Counted from the stretch's first letter, positions 10,991 through 22,017 are shown. The stretch: 64,000 bases of DNA from Rhipicephalus microplus (GCF_043290135.1 NC_134710.1:456134376-456198375); one strand, 5' to 3'. A program made the numbers and translations. The notes: a model not told the origin generated them from the sequence alone.

Positions 10991-12069
10991 CATTTTCTTT
11001 TTCAAGCACAGCGATGAGGTGTCTGAAGTGCCACCGCAGGATTGGGCGGGGTGCTGAGAGCATTTTCGGAGTGCGGTATAGCTTTGATAGGAACACAGTG
11101 TCAGTTCAAATTAAGTGTGTTGGAATTAATGAGATTCGACTGTATTTACTGTAGTCTGTGAAGTCCGAGTGAACTGTCCTAAGCTAGCAGACGATGTAGG
11201 CGGCATCGTGTGTTTGATGGGCAGTGAATAACAATAGCCTGCTTAAAACTGACATTCAGTTTTTTGTTCATTTATCACCCTATTTCGTGTCCGCTGCGGC
11301 TCTCTCTACTTTGAGCTACAGTTCACCCTGTCTTGTGTTAGCCGATTTCTTACTTTTTTAAAAATCTAACATCCACCCAATTTTGCAGGGTGAAGAAAAA
11401 TGCACCTTTGTTTATTGTGATGAGATTTCTATAGCGACATGCCTCTTTGTTGGCTATCACAGAAAAATATAAACAGCAAATGATGCGACCATGTAGTGCG
11501 ACCTTTATTTTTCTATCAGTTTCATCTATGACCAAGATTTGGTCGCTCTAAGGTTGCCTCTGAGTACGCCATGATCATGTTCATTTACATTGTTGCGCTC
11601 TGCTTACAATGCATTGATTAAAAACATGTCAAAGCTTCTTTTTGAATTCCACATATTTTATCGTTTTTCACCTGTAGAAGCTACTCCTGGTCAACATTCA
11701 GGCAAAGACATTGTAACCTCGAAGAAACGTATATTGGAATTTGAGCACTGTACAAAGTATTATACTATTTCATAGCTAGAATCAATATTTATTAAGGGTT
11801 ATAACAGTGTTGTATTTGATTTCATAACAGCGAAACTGCATATCAGAGAAGGACTCTGAAATGTTCTCACACTGAGTGTAAGAGGGCTGATGTGGAAACC
11901 ATTTTAGGTCAAGTGAGTTGAAGTTAGCGTAAAAAAACAATGAAATGTTGTGATGCCCAAAAATTTAAGTTGTTATTTTCAGTTTCCTCTTCTTGCAGAC
12001 TTTTATCATGAAAACGTTTCGATGTGCTGTTGCGTTTATCCCATCTATGCTTCTTGCATTTTTTTACAG

Positions 12070-12213
12070 CGCAAGAACCTCCTGCAGATTGGGGGACGTG
12101 GCCTCCGAGAAATTGGTGTGAATGCCATGAAGGCTGTATTGGCACATGACGTGCAATTGCTGTACAGCCTTCGTGTCAGAAAAAGGAAAAGGGCCTTTGT
12201 AGATTAGTGACAG
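12070..12213 (+). CDS. DUF4806-like protein, domain exon with a broken 3' end
   Basis: The exon follows a strong acceptor (tttttttacag) in phase 0, matching the exon that ends at 4961. It reads RKNLLQIGGRGLREIGVNAM, then KAVLAHDVQLLYSLRVRKRK, then RAFVD. That is the second half of the DUF4806 pattern (conserved IGG, a long helix, then a K-x-AF motif). Directly after FVD comes an in-frame TAG (12205-12207). The probable donor (gacag/gttaga, 12214) is in a frame that would give V-T-D-V-I-C across the next junction. So a small stretch, net not divisible by three, seems to be missing between GTAGAT and AGTGACAG. If so this copy cannot make the full protein and may be a pseudogene or a truncated isoform. 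Confidence 0.55.
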
Positions 12214-12310
12214 GTTAGACTTGTTCATTGTTTTATGTGTGTGTACCCTTGTGTATTCTCTGTACTGCAGTGCTTCATGTGTACTACGGTATTTTTGTTC
12301 TTGTATGCAG

Positions 12311-12519
12311 ATGTCATCTGCCAAAAAGCAGGGTGCGACCAGGCGGAGGCTCTCAACTTTATTAAGAGGTGGCCGCCAGGGTCTGGTGATCGCTTTGGGG
12401 GCAGGAAGCGGCGCTTCAGAGAAGCATTTGTTGTGGAGCAGCCGGATAATCCCCACTCTCAGAGTGCAGATTATCGGCTTCTCGCGGCAGCTGGCTTCCT
12501 GCCCAGACACAGCAGCTAG
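12311..12519 (+). CDS. DUF4806-like protein, last coding exon
   Basis: An acceptor (tttgttcttgtatgcag) precedes a frame that starts with two bases completing an Asp codon. It reads DVICQKAGCDQAEALNFIKR, then a Gly/Arg-rich segment (GSGDRFGGRKRRFREAFVVE), and stops at TAG 12517-12519. The basic segment could be a nuclear localisation or DNA-binding tail; that is inference. A poly(A) signal lies 115 bp downstream. Confidence 0.5.
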
Positions 12520-12633
12520 GGCCTTGACAGCACCACTGCCACTGTGCCCCCAACGCAACCTGACCTGCAGAAGAGCGGGCCGTTTTTAGTTGTGTATATA
12601 TATTTTTCAATGTATACATTTTTTGTGGTACCT

Positions 12634-12639
12634 AATAAA
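12634..12639 (+). promoter_or_regulatory. Poly(A) signal AATAAA
   Basis: AATAAA sits in the AT-rich block after the last DUF4806-like exon, overlapping a second copy (taataaataaa). It gives the gene a sensible 3' end near 12.65 kb. Confidence 0.5.
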
Positions 12640-13119
12640 TAAAAAAACAAAAAATAAATGGTCTGCAGACTGTCGGTGGTGCACTCTTCGGCTAGCTTAT
12701 GCTGATTCGGAAGCACCATCACCATGTTTTAGTTACAAAAAAAATGCTCTAAACTGAATGAATATTCTCGAATATCATGTGGGGGACATATGTGGAGATT
12801 GCATGTGGGGGACATACGCTTTCAGCATTTACTTCCTAACGACTTTTTTCGATCTGCTGTACCAAACACCAGTACCAAATAAAGCACTCGCTATTTCTAA
12901 AGATGGATTGGTAAAAAAATAAACTACACTTCTAGTGTTAGCAAAGGGAATGAGGTATAAAAGATGAAATAGATCGAGCAACTGCTTTCAGTTCTCAGCA
13001 TTCAATTTTCTGTTGCCCCAAGTATACAGGGCTGCAAAGCTACAAGAGCGGGTCATCGAGGCATATTGTTTAAATCTTCCGGTAAGAAAAATTTCCTACT
13101 AATAATGGTTACATAATGG

Positions 13120-13500
13120 CAAGCCAATCAGTAGCCAATATTCGTCGTGCAGGAAACATCGGTGTAATAACGGCATTTGATTGGCTGCAATGTGGCCCTG
13201 GATTGGTCCAATGTCGGTCGTACATCGGTAGCCAATATTCGTCGTGCAGCAAACATTGGCGTAAAAATGGCAATAGATTGGCTGAAATATGGCCCAATGT
13301 AGGCGGAACATTGGCACCTTTGTCGACAATACGATGGGCCTTCGTCGGCCCAATGTTGGTTGCATACTGGCTAAAACATCGGCAAAACGTCGGCCCATCA
13401 TTGGCTTGAACGTCGGCCCGACATTGGAAGAAGTGGCGCTTCCGACGTCGGCCCGACGTCGGTGCCGATGTTAGCCGATGTTGGTCCAAGATCGGTCCAA
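13120..13500. repeat. CG-rich degenerate minisatellite built from self-complementary units
   Basis: Units such as ggcccgacgtcgg, ggcccaatgttgg and gccgatgttggtcc recur at roughly 12-30-bp spacing. They become denser and more CG-rich toward 13500. Many units are near-palindromic (cgacgtcggcccgacgtcgg). Degenerate open frames on both strands are by-products of the repeat. Confidence 0.7.
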
Positions 13501-13818
13501 CGGCGGCGTGCTGCCTGGGTCGAATTGCGACACACGTTGCACTATTTCGAAAGTAACTGCGACGGGAGGAACCATTACTGTCCATTTGCAGTTGCTGCCT
13601 TAGGAAGTAACTGACAGGAGCATTCGGTGTTCTGCCGATACTCCCACGGGAGCATGGTTACTCTTTCTCAATAATGGTAGAAGCAGTAAAGGATAGTTTT
13701 TATTACTGTCACAGAAGTAACAGTTACTCTCTGCAAGTATACTCCTGAGGATAGAACAGATCGTTTTTTTCAACAATCCGAGTGAAGGGATGGTTACTCT
13801 ATATAAATATAAACTGCC

Positions 13819-13848
13819 GCTCAACCACTTATAACTAAGTGGTTGAGC
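13819..13848. repeat. Perfect hairpin, 13-bp stem, 4-nt loop
   Basis: GCTCAACCACTTA, loop TAAC, then TAAGTGGTTGAGC. The right arm coincides with the left edge of the LTR-like repeat that starts here, so the hairpin may mark an insertion junction. Confidence 0.7.
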
Positions 13849-14395
13849 TGGAGTTATTGGTTTACCTTGTATTTAGAGAGGTATGCGAGCCATTGCACTG
13901 CGTTTGCTCCGCCAAGCAGCATTGCTTTGACGGCGTTCAGTCAGTGTCCGACCATCTCAGCGCAGATTGTGGAAGCCATGTGCCCGCACGGTGACTTGCG
14001 AAGGGCCAGGGCAACTGAGAATAATGTGCGGACTTAATTTCTTGTTAACCCAGGTGAAAGGAACCAACCCCAACGTTGGCGACAAACTGGCAGACAAAAA
14101 AAAAACATTGTTGTGATAAACCCTTCATTGCCTCGCGGCACTTTCGGCGTGCGCATGTCTGCGTCTCTTCCAGGACCGAGCGCGGTAGTAAAAGCTCTTC
14201 CACCGGTTTAGCTGACGGCCAGACCGATTGCTGTTCGCGCGCCTAAGAGTCACCACAGAGACAAGGCGGCGTGGATTGGGAAACCATGCGATCACCAGCA
14301 ACCTTTCATCCCTGTCTCGATTGCATCTGATAGCTCTCAAAATGAGGCGGCTTGCGACACGCGAAAGCCTGTCCTTCATCGTGGTAACTGGTTAC
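13840..14395 (+). repeat. LTR-like dispersed repeat, copy 1
   Basis: It is collinear with 39700-40375. Shared blocks include gcagcattgctt..ggcg.t..gtcagtgtccgac, aaaggaacc.a.cccc, cggcactttc..c.tgcgcatgt, gaccgattgc.gttcgcg.gcct and ggctt.cgacacgc. No coding capacity is evident. The other copy follows a polypurine run, which suggests LTR or untranslated retrotransposon sequence. Confidence 0.55.
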
Positions 14396-15840
14396 CGGCA
14401 TTCCTTGGGCTCTTTCCGCAGTAATGTTTTAAACGAGCTCGTTTGTGGTGCCACGGGTGGAGCGAGCGGTTCCACTTGAAGGACACAGGAGACACGCAGA
14501 TTACTGTCCCGTCGGCAATAGGTGAACGTGTTTGCAGCAATGTCTACATTATCGCCACAAATTGTAGCACGCGAATCATTAATTTCAGTTACATGTGCGC
14601 CCACAGCCTCTATGGCAGTTGTTTAGTTTTATTTGAGTTGTAATTTGTTGTTCTGGTTTTCGAAGCGAAGGGCATGAGCCCTCACACGTGCACAAAATTA
14701 GAATCCTTAAATACACACTTGATTTTCTTGAAGTAGGAATTGCACTCCCCCTATTACAAGACAATCAGGCGATGATTCGCCGACAGTTTTGTAAAGGCGG
14801 AGCATCAAAGAAATAAGAAGAAGCCCCAGTATTCTGTCAAGCGTTTTGAACTGGGCCTAATATGTTGAGCACGATCACCTCTGCCAAATTTTGACGGTTT
14901 GCCATAAAGGCAGTTCGTTTCGATGTTTTTTTTTGCTTATGATTTGTGTGTCTGTAACTATGTGATATAATCTGTACAGTCTGTAAATGTAAGGTTTTTT
15001 CAGCTTTACTAAAATTTCTACACTGTTCACTTCTTCTTCAAGTGACCTGCAAGTGAATCGTGGCCTATATTTCATAGTGGCACTATGTTACTTCCTCCCA
15101 CATTTCTACTGCACCTCGGCTGGTGTGTCTCGGGCGCCAATTGAGGAGAGTTGGTTTCACAACATCGACAGAACCTGAATTTCAGTGGAGCAGTCGGACA
15201 GATTTGACTTGTGGTATCGAGTTGGAAGCAAAATCTGGGTGACACTGCTGATGAAGAAAGTACAGATGAAACTGCCGATTTAAAATCAGTACCGTACCGT
15301 CGGACACTGTAGCAAACGAAAAGAGAACCATTTATTTGCGCCTGCTAGATTGCTACAAGCAATATTGTAGGAAATTGCATATTGTAATACAAGAAACAAA
15401 ACATCGCTATTATCAGAATATTATCAATTGTGCTGGATAAGACGCAAAAGAGCAATGGTGGCTGAATTATTCTTTTATTAGTAAAACCATTAGTCCACCT
15501 ATAGCCTTCATTATTCATGATAGTTCAATAACGTCAAACGCTCTAGACATTAGTAGTACCTTTAGTGACTACCTCTTCTCCCCAATCTCTGTTCTGCCCA
15601 GTGTGCATGACTCTCACAAACAACTGCAATTTTCGTTTCGCCCACGCGCCTCATCATCCAAAGAAGGGCGCTTTTGTGTTGGGAAGAGGACATCCGACGA
15701 CTAACGACGCAGCAGTGGCACCATCGTGTCTTCCCTACACCTCTACCGAAAGGAGAGGCATTAGTTTGAGGAAAAAGAAATAACCTCGAGTGTGGACAAG
15801 ACATCCCGAAAGAGGTTTGACTCCTTCGAAATCGGTAGTT
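14396..15840. other. No supported gene
   Basis: Mixed AT-rich sequence with short frames only. The stretch 15560-15850 is more GC-rich and could be the upstream part of the Gypsy-like element that follows, but no LTR boundary can be fixed. Confidence 0.3.
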
Positions 15841-17100
15841 GACATGCAACCAGCATGAAGGGCGGTCGTCGGTGTCGCGAGTCTCGCGTAGGCGACGTGC
15901 ATGGAGTGGCCCGCGCGCCGTGTTGAGATGGCTGCATTACCGCGCACCCGCGTCGTCTACTGAGCTGGTGATATCTTCAGCGGCATGCCGTAAACTCTCC
16001 AACGTGTACGAAGAGCTGTCCTGATTTGTATGAAACTTTTTGTTGTGAATTTTCTCATCTGTCGTTTTAATATATACACCCAGCTTTTAAATTAGTGTAG
16101 TTGTGTGCGCTGCGACGCACGTAGATGTTCAGAAGCCCGTGCTTGATCATTGTTTTGTATTCATTTCCTTGTATCTTTTTTATTTTCATCATGTTGTAAT
16201 TTAATAGCGTTCCGTGTTGTGGTTACTTGTACCTTCTGTAGCGTTCCTTTGGAACATGGTTTGTGTCCGTTTATTTTCATAAGCGTAATATTGTTTTTTT
16301 CCTCAGTGATTTCCATGATTTCCTCGCCATTGCTTTTGTTTTAATTAAATGCTTGTTAATGTTTAAGGAAATGTCTGTGTCTGCTCAATGTGTACGCCGG
16401 TCAGGCTTATGCATCACCACAAATGCAACCCCACACGGGTCAACCAACCTGCAAATAAAAGCAAAAAGTCCCATTTAGAGGCCTTTCAGTCGTTGCAATT
16501 CGAAACTTAAAGTGGAAACCTGCGAGTCGGCCGCACGTCGATGTTGGATCGGCGGGATCTCACCCAAAGTGTTTGACATCTGGCGTCCACGAAAAAATTG
16601 GATGACCGGGTGGTAATGTCTGGGAGACGGACGTAACTCTGAGGGTGGTTTATTAGCCGTCCTGCTATTTATTTGTTGGTCAGCAACTGTTGGTAGCAAT
16701 TGACGACATGGAGCTTGACAGGCTTATTGAACAGGGCAAAGAGTTTAATTTTGTACGCAAGGAGTTATACTATTTATCGAAAAAGCAAGACAAAGACTTA
16801 AAGAGGAGTGCTGTGCCGAACGCCATATACGCAGGCAACATGTGGAATTTGTTAGGGAAGAGAAGAGTAAGGATTCCAGGCTCAGAATTCAAAAGGAGAA
16901 AGAGCGCTTGGGACTGTGTGCGACGCGGTCGGGTCTCAGCTTAGCCGCTAGAACGCCCAGTAGCGTGACTGACCTTGGCCCGAACAAGCAGTCGTACCAG
17001 GATCATGTTCACTTATTGCGCCAGAAATTTCAAAGTATACGGCGCATGCTTTAGACCTGGGATGCAAGGCCCGAAAGGGGTAAGAGCCTGTATGTGCCAA
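15841..17100 (+). mobile_element. Gypsy-like LTR retrotransposon 5' remnant
   Basis: A polyadenylation-like AATAAAAG at about 16454 and the sequence gtttgacatc/tggcgtccac at 16571-16590 resemble an LTR end followed by a tRNA primer-binding site (TGG...). A 5' leader and a gag start (ATG 16708) follow. Integrase, reverse transcriptase and a second LTR are not seen, so only the 5' end is present. Confidence 0.45.
16708..17054 (+). pseudogene. Gypsy-type gag N-terminus, frameshifted
   Basis: The start MELDRLIEQGKEFNFVRKEL followed by charged heptads matches the N-terminal coiled coil of tick Gypsy-type gag proteins as I remember them. The reading frame moves near 16830 to one that reads RIQKEKERLGLCATRSGL. 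No zinc knuckle or later domain is found downstream. Gag would form the cytoplasmic capsid particle; this fragment is not functional. Confidence 0.45.
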
Positions 17101-17787
17101 ACCACTGAGAGCCGGCCAAAATAACAGTACTGTTGTGGCGAACATCAGGTTCGCCAGTGAATCTAACGAGTTAGCTGCTGGAAGTCCAGTTGTGGCCACA
17201 AAGGCTTCTGAAGGCTTCAGTGACGGCGGCAAGGTGCTGTGTCCGGAAAGTGTTTTGTATGCAGAAATGCCATCTGTAATTGATTTGGCATAGTTATCCT
17301 GCATGTGCGTCACCATGACAGCTAATTGTTAAGCTCACAATATCTTCGGCCCGGCAGGCGAGGACACCTGTACAGACAGTGGGACACAGTCGTGTGCTGA
17401 CGCACGCGGTGAAATGGGCAATGTTGAGACAGGTACTTATTCCACGTGCGCGCGGCGCTGCCCTGAGATAGACGCTTGGATTCATAAGCATTCAGTCAAG
17501 TTTCTCGCAAGTCAGGGTGTCCGCAAGTTGAAGAAAAATCACGGCTGTATAGGCTGCGTTCAGTGAGTTTACGAGTGCGCTGGCGCCGCCTTTCGCCACG
17601 CTGCGTAAACGACGGGGCGGCATGGCGTGCAGCAGCGGAAACGCCAGCGGCGGTTCCATCGTCTTCAATCGGTGAAAACAGTGCCCGTGGCCTTGTGGTA
17701 GTGCCTCAATTTGTTGGTCCTATGGCTAGTGATTGTTGTACTTGTACGACCGGTACTTTGAGAAGAACAGAAGCCAACAAGCGCTGC

Positions 17788-17907
17788 TATTGCTGCGTCA
17801 AAGACTGCCACAGCCGTGAAGGGCAGCCTGGCATTCGATCGTACCGTTTGCCCGGCCAGCCTTGGGAGAAAGAACGACGGAGAAAATGAATTGCTGCCAT
17901 TCGGCGA
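17788..17907 (+). pseudogene. THAP-domain exon of a THAP plus DDE_Tnp_4 transposase
   Basis: It reads CCVKDCHSREGQPGIRSYRL, then PGQPWEKERRRK, TGA, IAAIRR. This is the first half of a THAP zinc finger: the first zinc cysteines, then a basic stretch ending at the conserved Trp. That Trp codon is TGA (17887-17889). A gtgaag donor at 17908 follows. The C-x2-H half is not visible. The sequence differs from the P-type THAP at 9985, so this is a second THAP transposon lineage. Confidence 0.6.
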
Positions 17908-18173
17908 GTGAAGTAATTACCTGTAGCATCTGCATCTGTGTACCTAGTGCCACGTTATGCGTCGGTTACCTTTGCTGACGTTGGTTATCAACACAAGAGC
18001 ACACTGGACACTACGAACGCGCGTCCTCCTAATCATGTGGACTGGTTCCAGAAATGTATATAAGAATTTCAAAAAATAAAGGAATTGCGACATTCGCTTG
18101 TTGCCTTGATATAAACGTTTTTCTATCGACGGACATATTTTTATTAATAGCGGTCAATGACGGTGATAGCCAA

Positions 18174-18410
18174 GATAGATATGTGGGGTTTAACGTCCCA
18201 AAACCACTATATGATTATGAGAGACGCCGTAGTGGAGGGCTCCGGAAATTTAGACCACCTGGGGTTCTCTAACGTGCACCCAAATGTGAGCACAAGGGCC
18301 TACAACATTTCCGCCTACATCGAAAATGCAGCCGCCGCAGCCGGGATTCGAACCCGCGCCCTGCGGGTCAGCAGCTGAGTACCTTAGCCACTAGACCACC
18401 GCGGCGGGGC
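18174..18410 (-). mobile_element. Full-length Ruka SINE with 15-bp target-site duplication
   Basis: On the minus strand it begins with a tRNA-like head: A box TGGTCTAGTGG, B box GGTTCGAATCC. The Ruka body follows and ends GGGACGTTAAACCCC. The direct repeat gacggtgatagccaa flanks it exactly (18159-18173 and 18411-18425). It inserted into the first intron of the THAP/DDE4 gene. Confidence 0.9.
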
Positions 18411-19431
18411 GACGGTGATAGCCAAATAAATCAAATTAGGCAACTTTTTAGCCAATCTAGATTTGCAATCAAAACAAATAGGAAAACAGCCATTTTCAGC
18501 AAAAAATATTGTTGCCGCTTTGGCATATCTGAATAGTTATAGAAGGTACATTTTACCAAGTCATGAAATCTAAGCAGTTGCGGCAGCGAAACGAACTTTA
18601 AGGCAGTGCGGCCGTCATGCTTCCAGAGTCTAGCAACATGAGCGAGCATCGTTGTATGAACCACGTATTTACTTGACTTTGTAAGTGTGCGTTTTGCACA
18701 AGTGCTATTTTTACGCATGGCTTAAGTCTAGGAAATATCGAAGTCGTTTTATACTTGATGCCAGTTGTGCTCCTCGCATCAGTCAGTTTTCCGGCGAAGT
18801 CTCAGGAATTTCGCCACTCTGTAGTAATTACAAGAAACTGCATTCTGAAAAAGTATAGCTTTGGTTTTTAAAACAAGCCAATATGTTTGCAAATCATCTA
18901 GCTATTACTATCCTATTAAAGCTACGTAAATACCTTGTTGTTTATCTGCTTGCTGCTCTTTCTTTCTGTAAAAGCGCGCACAACAATCATTGTACGCCGA
19001 CTAGCCTCTTTTTTTTTCTCTTTTTCACTTAATGTTAATTTTTTTTGTTCTGTGCTTCATGTTTTCGTTTTTTTTCCTTACTAGCGCCTCCTGTCTTAAT
19101 GCCTGTTTTCAGTGAGGCTGACAGTTCTGGTTGGATCCCAGTGATGCAGCAAGGGTATGATTAAAGCACTTCGTCAATGGTGAGAAGAGCAACATTACCA
19201 TGCACCTAGGCTACTACCCTACCATTTTTCCTGATGTCTACAAGTCTTGTTTTGTCGATGCTTAACAAACTTTGTGAAGATACTAACAGTCATTTCCGAC
19301 AAAGTGGTGCTGATGTGCAATTTTATTTACCAACAGGCATGGTATGAGAGAGAGGAAGGCCTGCCAAAGGCTTTGTAATATTGCACGACATACGTGTGCC
19401 TAAATTCACTATAAATGCAATTCATTTTTAG

Positions 19432-19627
19432 ATGGAACATAAGGGCATCTGCTGCAAGACCGGCAAAGCCTAAGGACCCAACGACTGACATTGATTTTTG
19501 TGACAGCGAGGCCACTGCCCTCAGTACGACCTCCAGTACTTCCAGCGCTACGTCCAATGCTTGTATAACTAGCTTAGACCTGTTCTGCGTTGCCACTGCA
19601 TTGGTGCAAGAGCAAACTGCATACCAG
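19432..19627 (+). CDS. Middle exon of the THAP/DDE4 transposase gene
   Basis: This 196-nt exon lies between ttcatttttag and a gtatag donor. It begins with one base completing a codon and ends in phase 0. It reads WNIRASAARPAKPKDPTTDI, then a Ser/Thr-rich linker, then FCVATALVQEQTAYQ. Its phase-0 end matches the exon at 20910. This is the low-complexity linker between the DNA-binding and catalytic domains. No stop is present, which is notable next to the damaged neighbours. Confidence 0.5.
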
Positions 19628-20909
19628 GTATAGCGTTATAAAGTTCCTTTTTATATTTACACTAATTGATAGCTTTGCACTATATGTGCTAATTGCATTC
19701 ACCATACTTGTTAATAACAGTGCTGAAATATACAGCAGCAGGGGACAACTTGACAGTATTTCATTATGGTAGTAGCCTTCATTGTGCCCAGGGCTGTAGC
19801 TGCATCAGATGCTGAAAGTGACATTTATGGTTGTTGAAGGTATGAATGAATGCTCAAAATATTATTCATTTTTGTTGAAACGTAATAATGAATGCCAAAA
19901 AATGTACTTATTGTTGTTCAAGTGTATGTATGATAAGAAATACCTAAAAATTGATTTTTAACTGCATTGAAAATGAGGTGTAAGCTATACAGCAAGTATT
20001 TCTACCCACAAACAAGATTTTCTTGTTCAGTGGTAGCAGCAGGACTGCCTGTCACGTGTGCACTAATGAAGGTGTTAATAAACACCCATATTACGACATC
20101 TCAGAAAAACTGACTTCAGCCACAACACCATGGTTGATCGCATCTTTGCATGCGGTCTAAAATGCTATGAGGTTTATCCAATATGTTAACCTTGTACTGT
20201 TATTTTGTAACGCGCAATAACGGTGTTTCTTGAACTGCTGTTCCATCTCACATCACTGAGAATAACAGAATCAAAAGATGCTCTTAGGTGGAAGGCATAA
20301 CATTGAATCTGTCATAAATGATACTTTTAGGTCTCACAGTCACGTAAAAGGACGAGCATGATGCTGACGCTTCTGACGGAAAAGAAAAAAAAATCGCACG
20401 TGTTCCTACAAGTTTTCCAGTTGAGCATCTGGCAGTTGATAAAGCAGTTTATAGCACATACAAAGTTTCATTCATTCAAAGTGAAAAAGGTTGTACTAAA
20501 ACACTGCAGACATTCAAGAAAGCCACCAGTTAGGTGAAGAAAAAATACTAAAAATTTTGCTACTTTTAAAGTTCACCATGATTAGTTCTCTCAAATTTCA
20601 AGGTAACGCGAATAGTAGCTGGATTTTGAGACTTTATATCGAGGCTGCAAGTTGTTCTTTCATAATTACCAATCATGACTTGCCTAAACATTTATACCCA
20701 TAATGCAATATACGGTGTGTTGACCTTTTTGTTGTAAATGATCTTCACTGCGGTAAGTAAATTTTCGCTGTGTGAATAGGTCAGCAAAAAAATCATAAAA
20801 AGGACTAGAATTTGGGATTTTCTGTATATACTGAACAATCCCGCTTTATATAGTTTTTAAATGAATAAATATTACTGATTTCAAGATATGTTTTCGCTTG
20901 GTTATGCAG

Positions 20910-21829
20910 GCCTGCCAGACTGAAGATGCTGACAGCGGTGGGCGTTTGTTTGGGTTTCTTTGCTGCATGGACGGGTATGATAAAATAACGCAGCTCTAGC
21001 ACAAAACTCTTTGCGATACAGGAGTTCAGTGCAGCCGTTAAACAACCTTACGCAACAGCGGGCCAAGCTATCGAACTTTGTCTTTCAATGGCTACGAAAG
21101 CGTTAAGTCATGTTCTAATGCCATGAGCGATCTCTATGGTGTTAAATTAGAAATGTATTCTGTTTTATTTGCGCTTCTGCCAGTGGCTGCTGATCGCTCG
21201 TGCGATGTATTAATGCAAGATAGACTATTGTTTTTTAATGAGGCTAAAGTTAGGAATTTCCTACTCATCACTTCCAGAGGCAAAAGACCACTGCGCGTCA
21301 ATTCAATAGCGTTTTTCGCACACTGGCTATTGCAACTGAAAAATAGATGATAATTCCAGCCAGACACATCATAATATCTCTGTCGCCCGATTGCTTCAAA
21401 GTACACTAAACCAACTGCACCATGATTATCGATTGCAAAGAGGTTCCGACAGCACAGCTAGCTTCTGTAACAGAGCAGAGGGCACTTTATTCAAACTACA
21501 AGGGTGGCTACACGCTGGAATTTTTTGTGGCAATCTAACCAAAGGGAGCTGTGGGTTTTCATTTGAAGGTATATGATTGAAGGTCTTGCAATACTTTTGT
21601 ATCCGCAAATTCTCACTTCCTAAATAAAATAAAACGAGGCGACTTGATCATGCCTGATAAGGAATTTTGTGACATTACTGCCGATCTCGGAAAGGCAGTG
21701 GCTGTACTTGTTATGCCTCCTTCCTCCAGAAGCCAAGGCCAGTTCACTGAGGCTGAACTTCAACAGACTTATAATATTTCGAGGGTACGAATTCATGTGG
21801 AGCGCATGATCCAGCGGGTCAATATGTAA
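20910..21829 (+). pseudogene. Catalytic exon of a Harbinger-like DDE_Tnp_4 transposase, frameshifted
   Basis: The exon opens after gttatgcag in phase 0 (ACQTEDADSGGRLFGFLCCM) and leads to NGYESVKSCSNAMSDLYGVK and a helix-turn-helix region. The catalytic domain is readable in pieces. IIDCKEVPTAQLASVTEQRA and LYSNYKGGYTLEFFVAI hold the first Asp, near 21430. DLIMPDKEF near 21640-21665 holds the second. SRVRIHVERMIQRVN near 21780-21825 holds the Glu. Frameshifts occur near 21230 and 21040-21080. Stops lie near 21340 and 21390, and about 20-30 residues between 21560 and 21640 are scrambled or lost. It is the nuclease of a THAP-fused Harbinger/ISL2EU-like transposon and is inactive here. Confidence 0.7.
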
Positions 21830-21919
21830 ATTGTATTAAATACACGCGCGGACTGAACTAATTCCTGCCATGTTCGATGTTTTCTATATGTGCGCTGTGC
21901 TGGAAAATATGCAGCCTCC

Positions 21920-21925
21920 AATAAA
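21920..21925 (+). promoter_or_regulatory. Poly(A) signal after the THAP/DDE4 gene
   Basis: AATAAA followed by an A run lies 90 bp after the last readable transposase codon. Confidence 0.4.
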
Positions 21926-22017
21926 AAAGGAGCCAACTGCTGCAGAAGCTTGAGTCAGCTGAATTTTAGCGTTTAGGTTGACTTCATTTGACGTGTTATA
22001 TATGAACTTAAATATGT

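Larger units (their letters stand above)
4962..12069 (+). other. 7.1-kb intron of the DUF4806-like gene, invaded by two DNA transposons
   Basis: Donor gtgtgt at 4962 and acceptor tttttttacag at 12069 bound the intron, and the flanking exons are both phase 0. It contains the pogo/Tigger element (5157-6256), the P-type element (6579-10659) and a tandem repeat (10683-10990). The rest, 11000-12069, is AT-rich with nothing recognised. Confidence 0.5.

Noticed and set aside
10580..11005. Minus-strand 141-residue frame with repeated motif
   Set aside because: The repeated peptide simply mirrors the 130-bp tandem DNA repeat; it is open in more than one frame.
13099..13585. Open frames in the 13.1-13.6 kb region on both strands
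   Set aside because: They follow the minisatellite units, and several frames are open at once.
18157..18378. 73-residue plus-strand protein
   Set aside because: It is the antisense of the Ruka SINE; similar peptides would appear at every Ruka copy.
18385..18410. Functional tRNA gene on the minus strand
   Set aside because: The A and B boxes belong to the SINE head; the sequence continues into the SINE body and the arms are not a proper cloverleaf.
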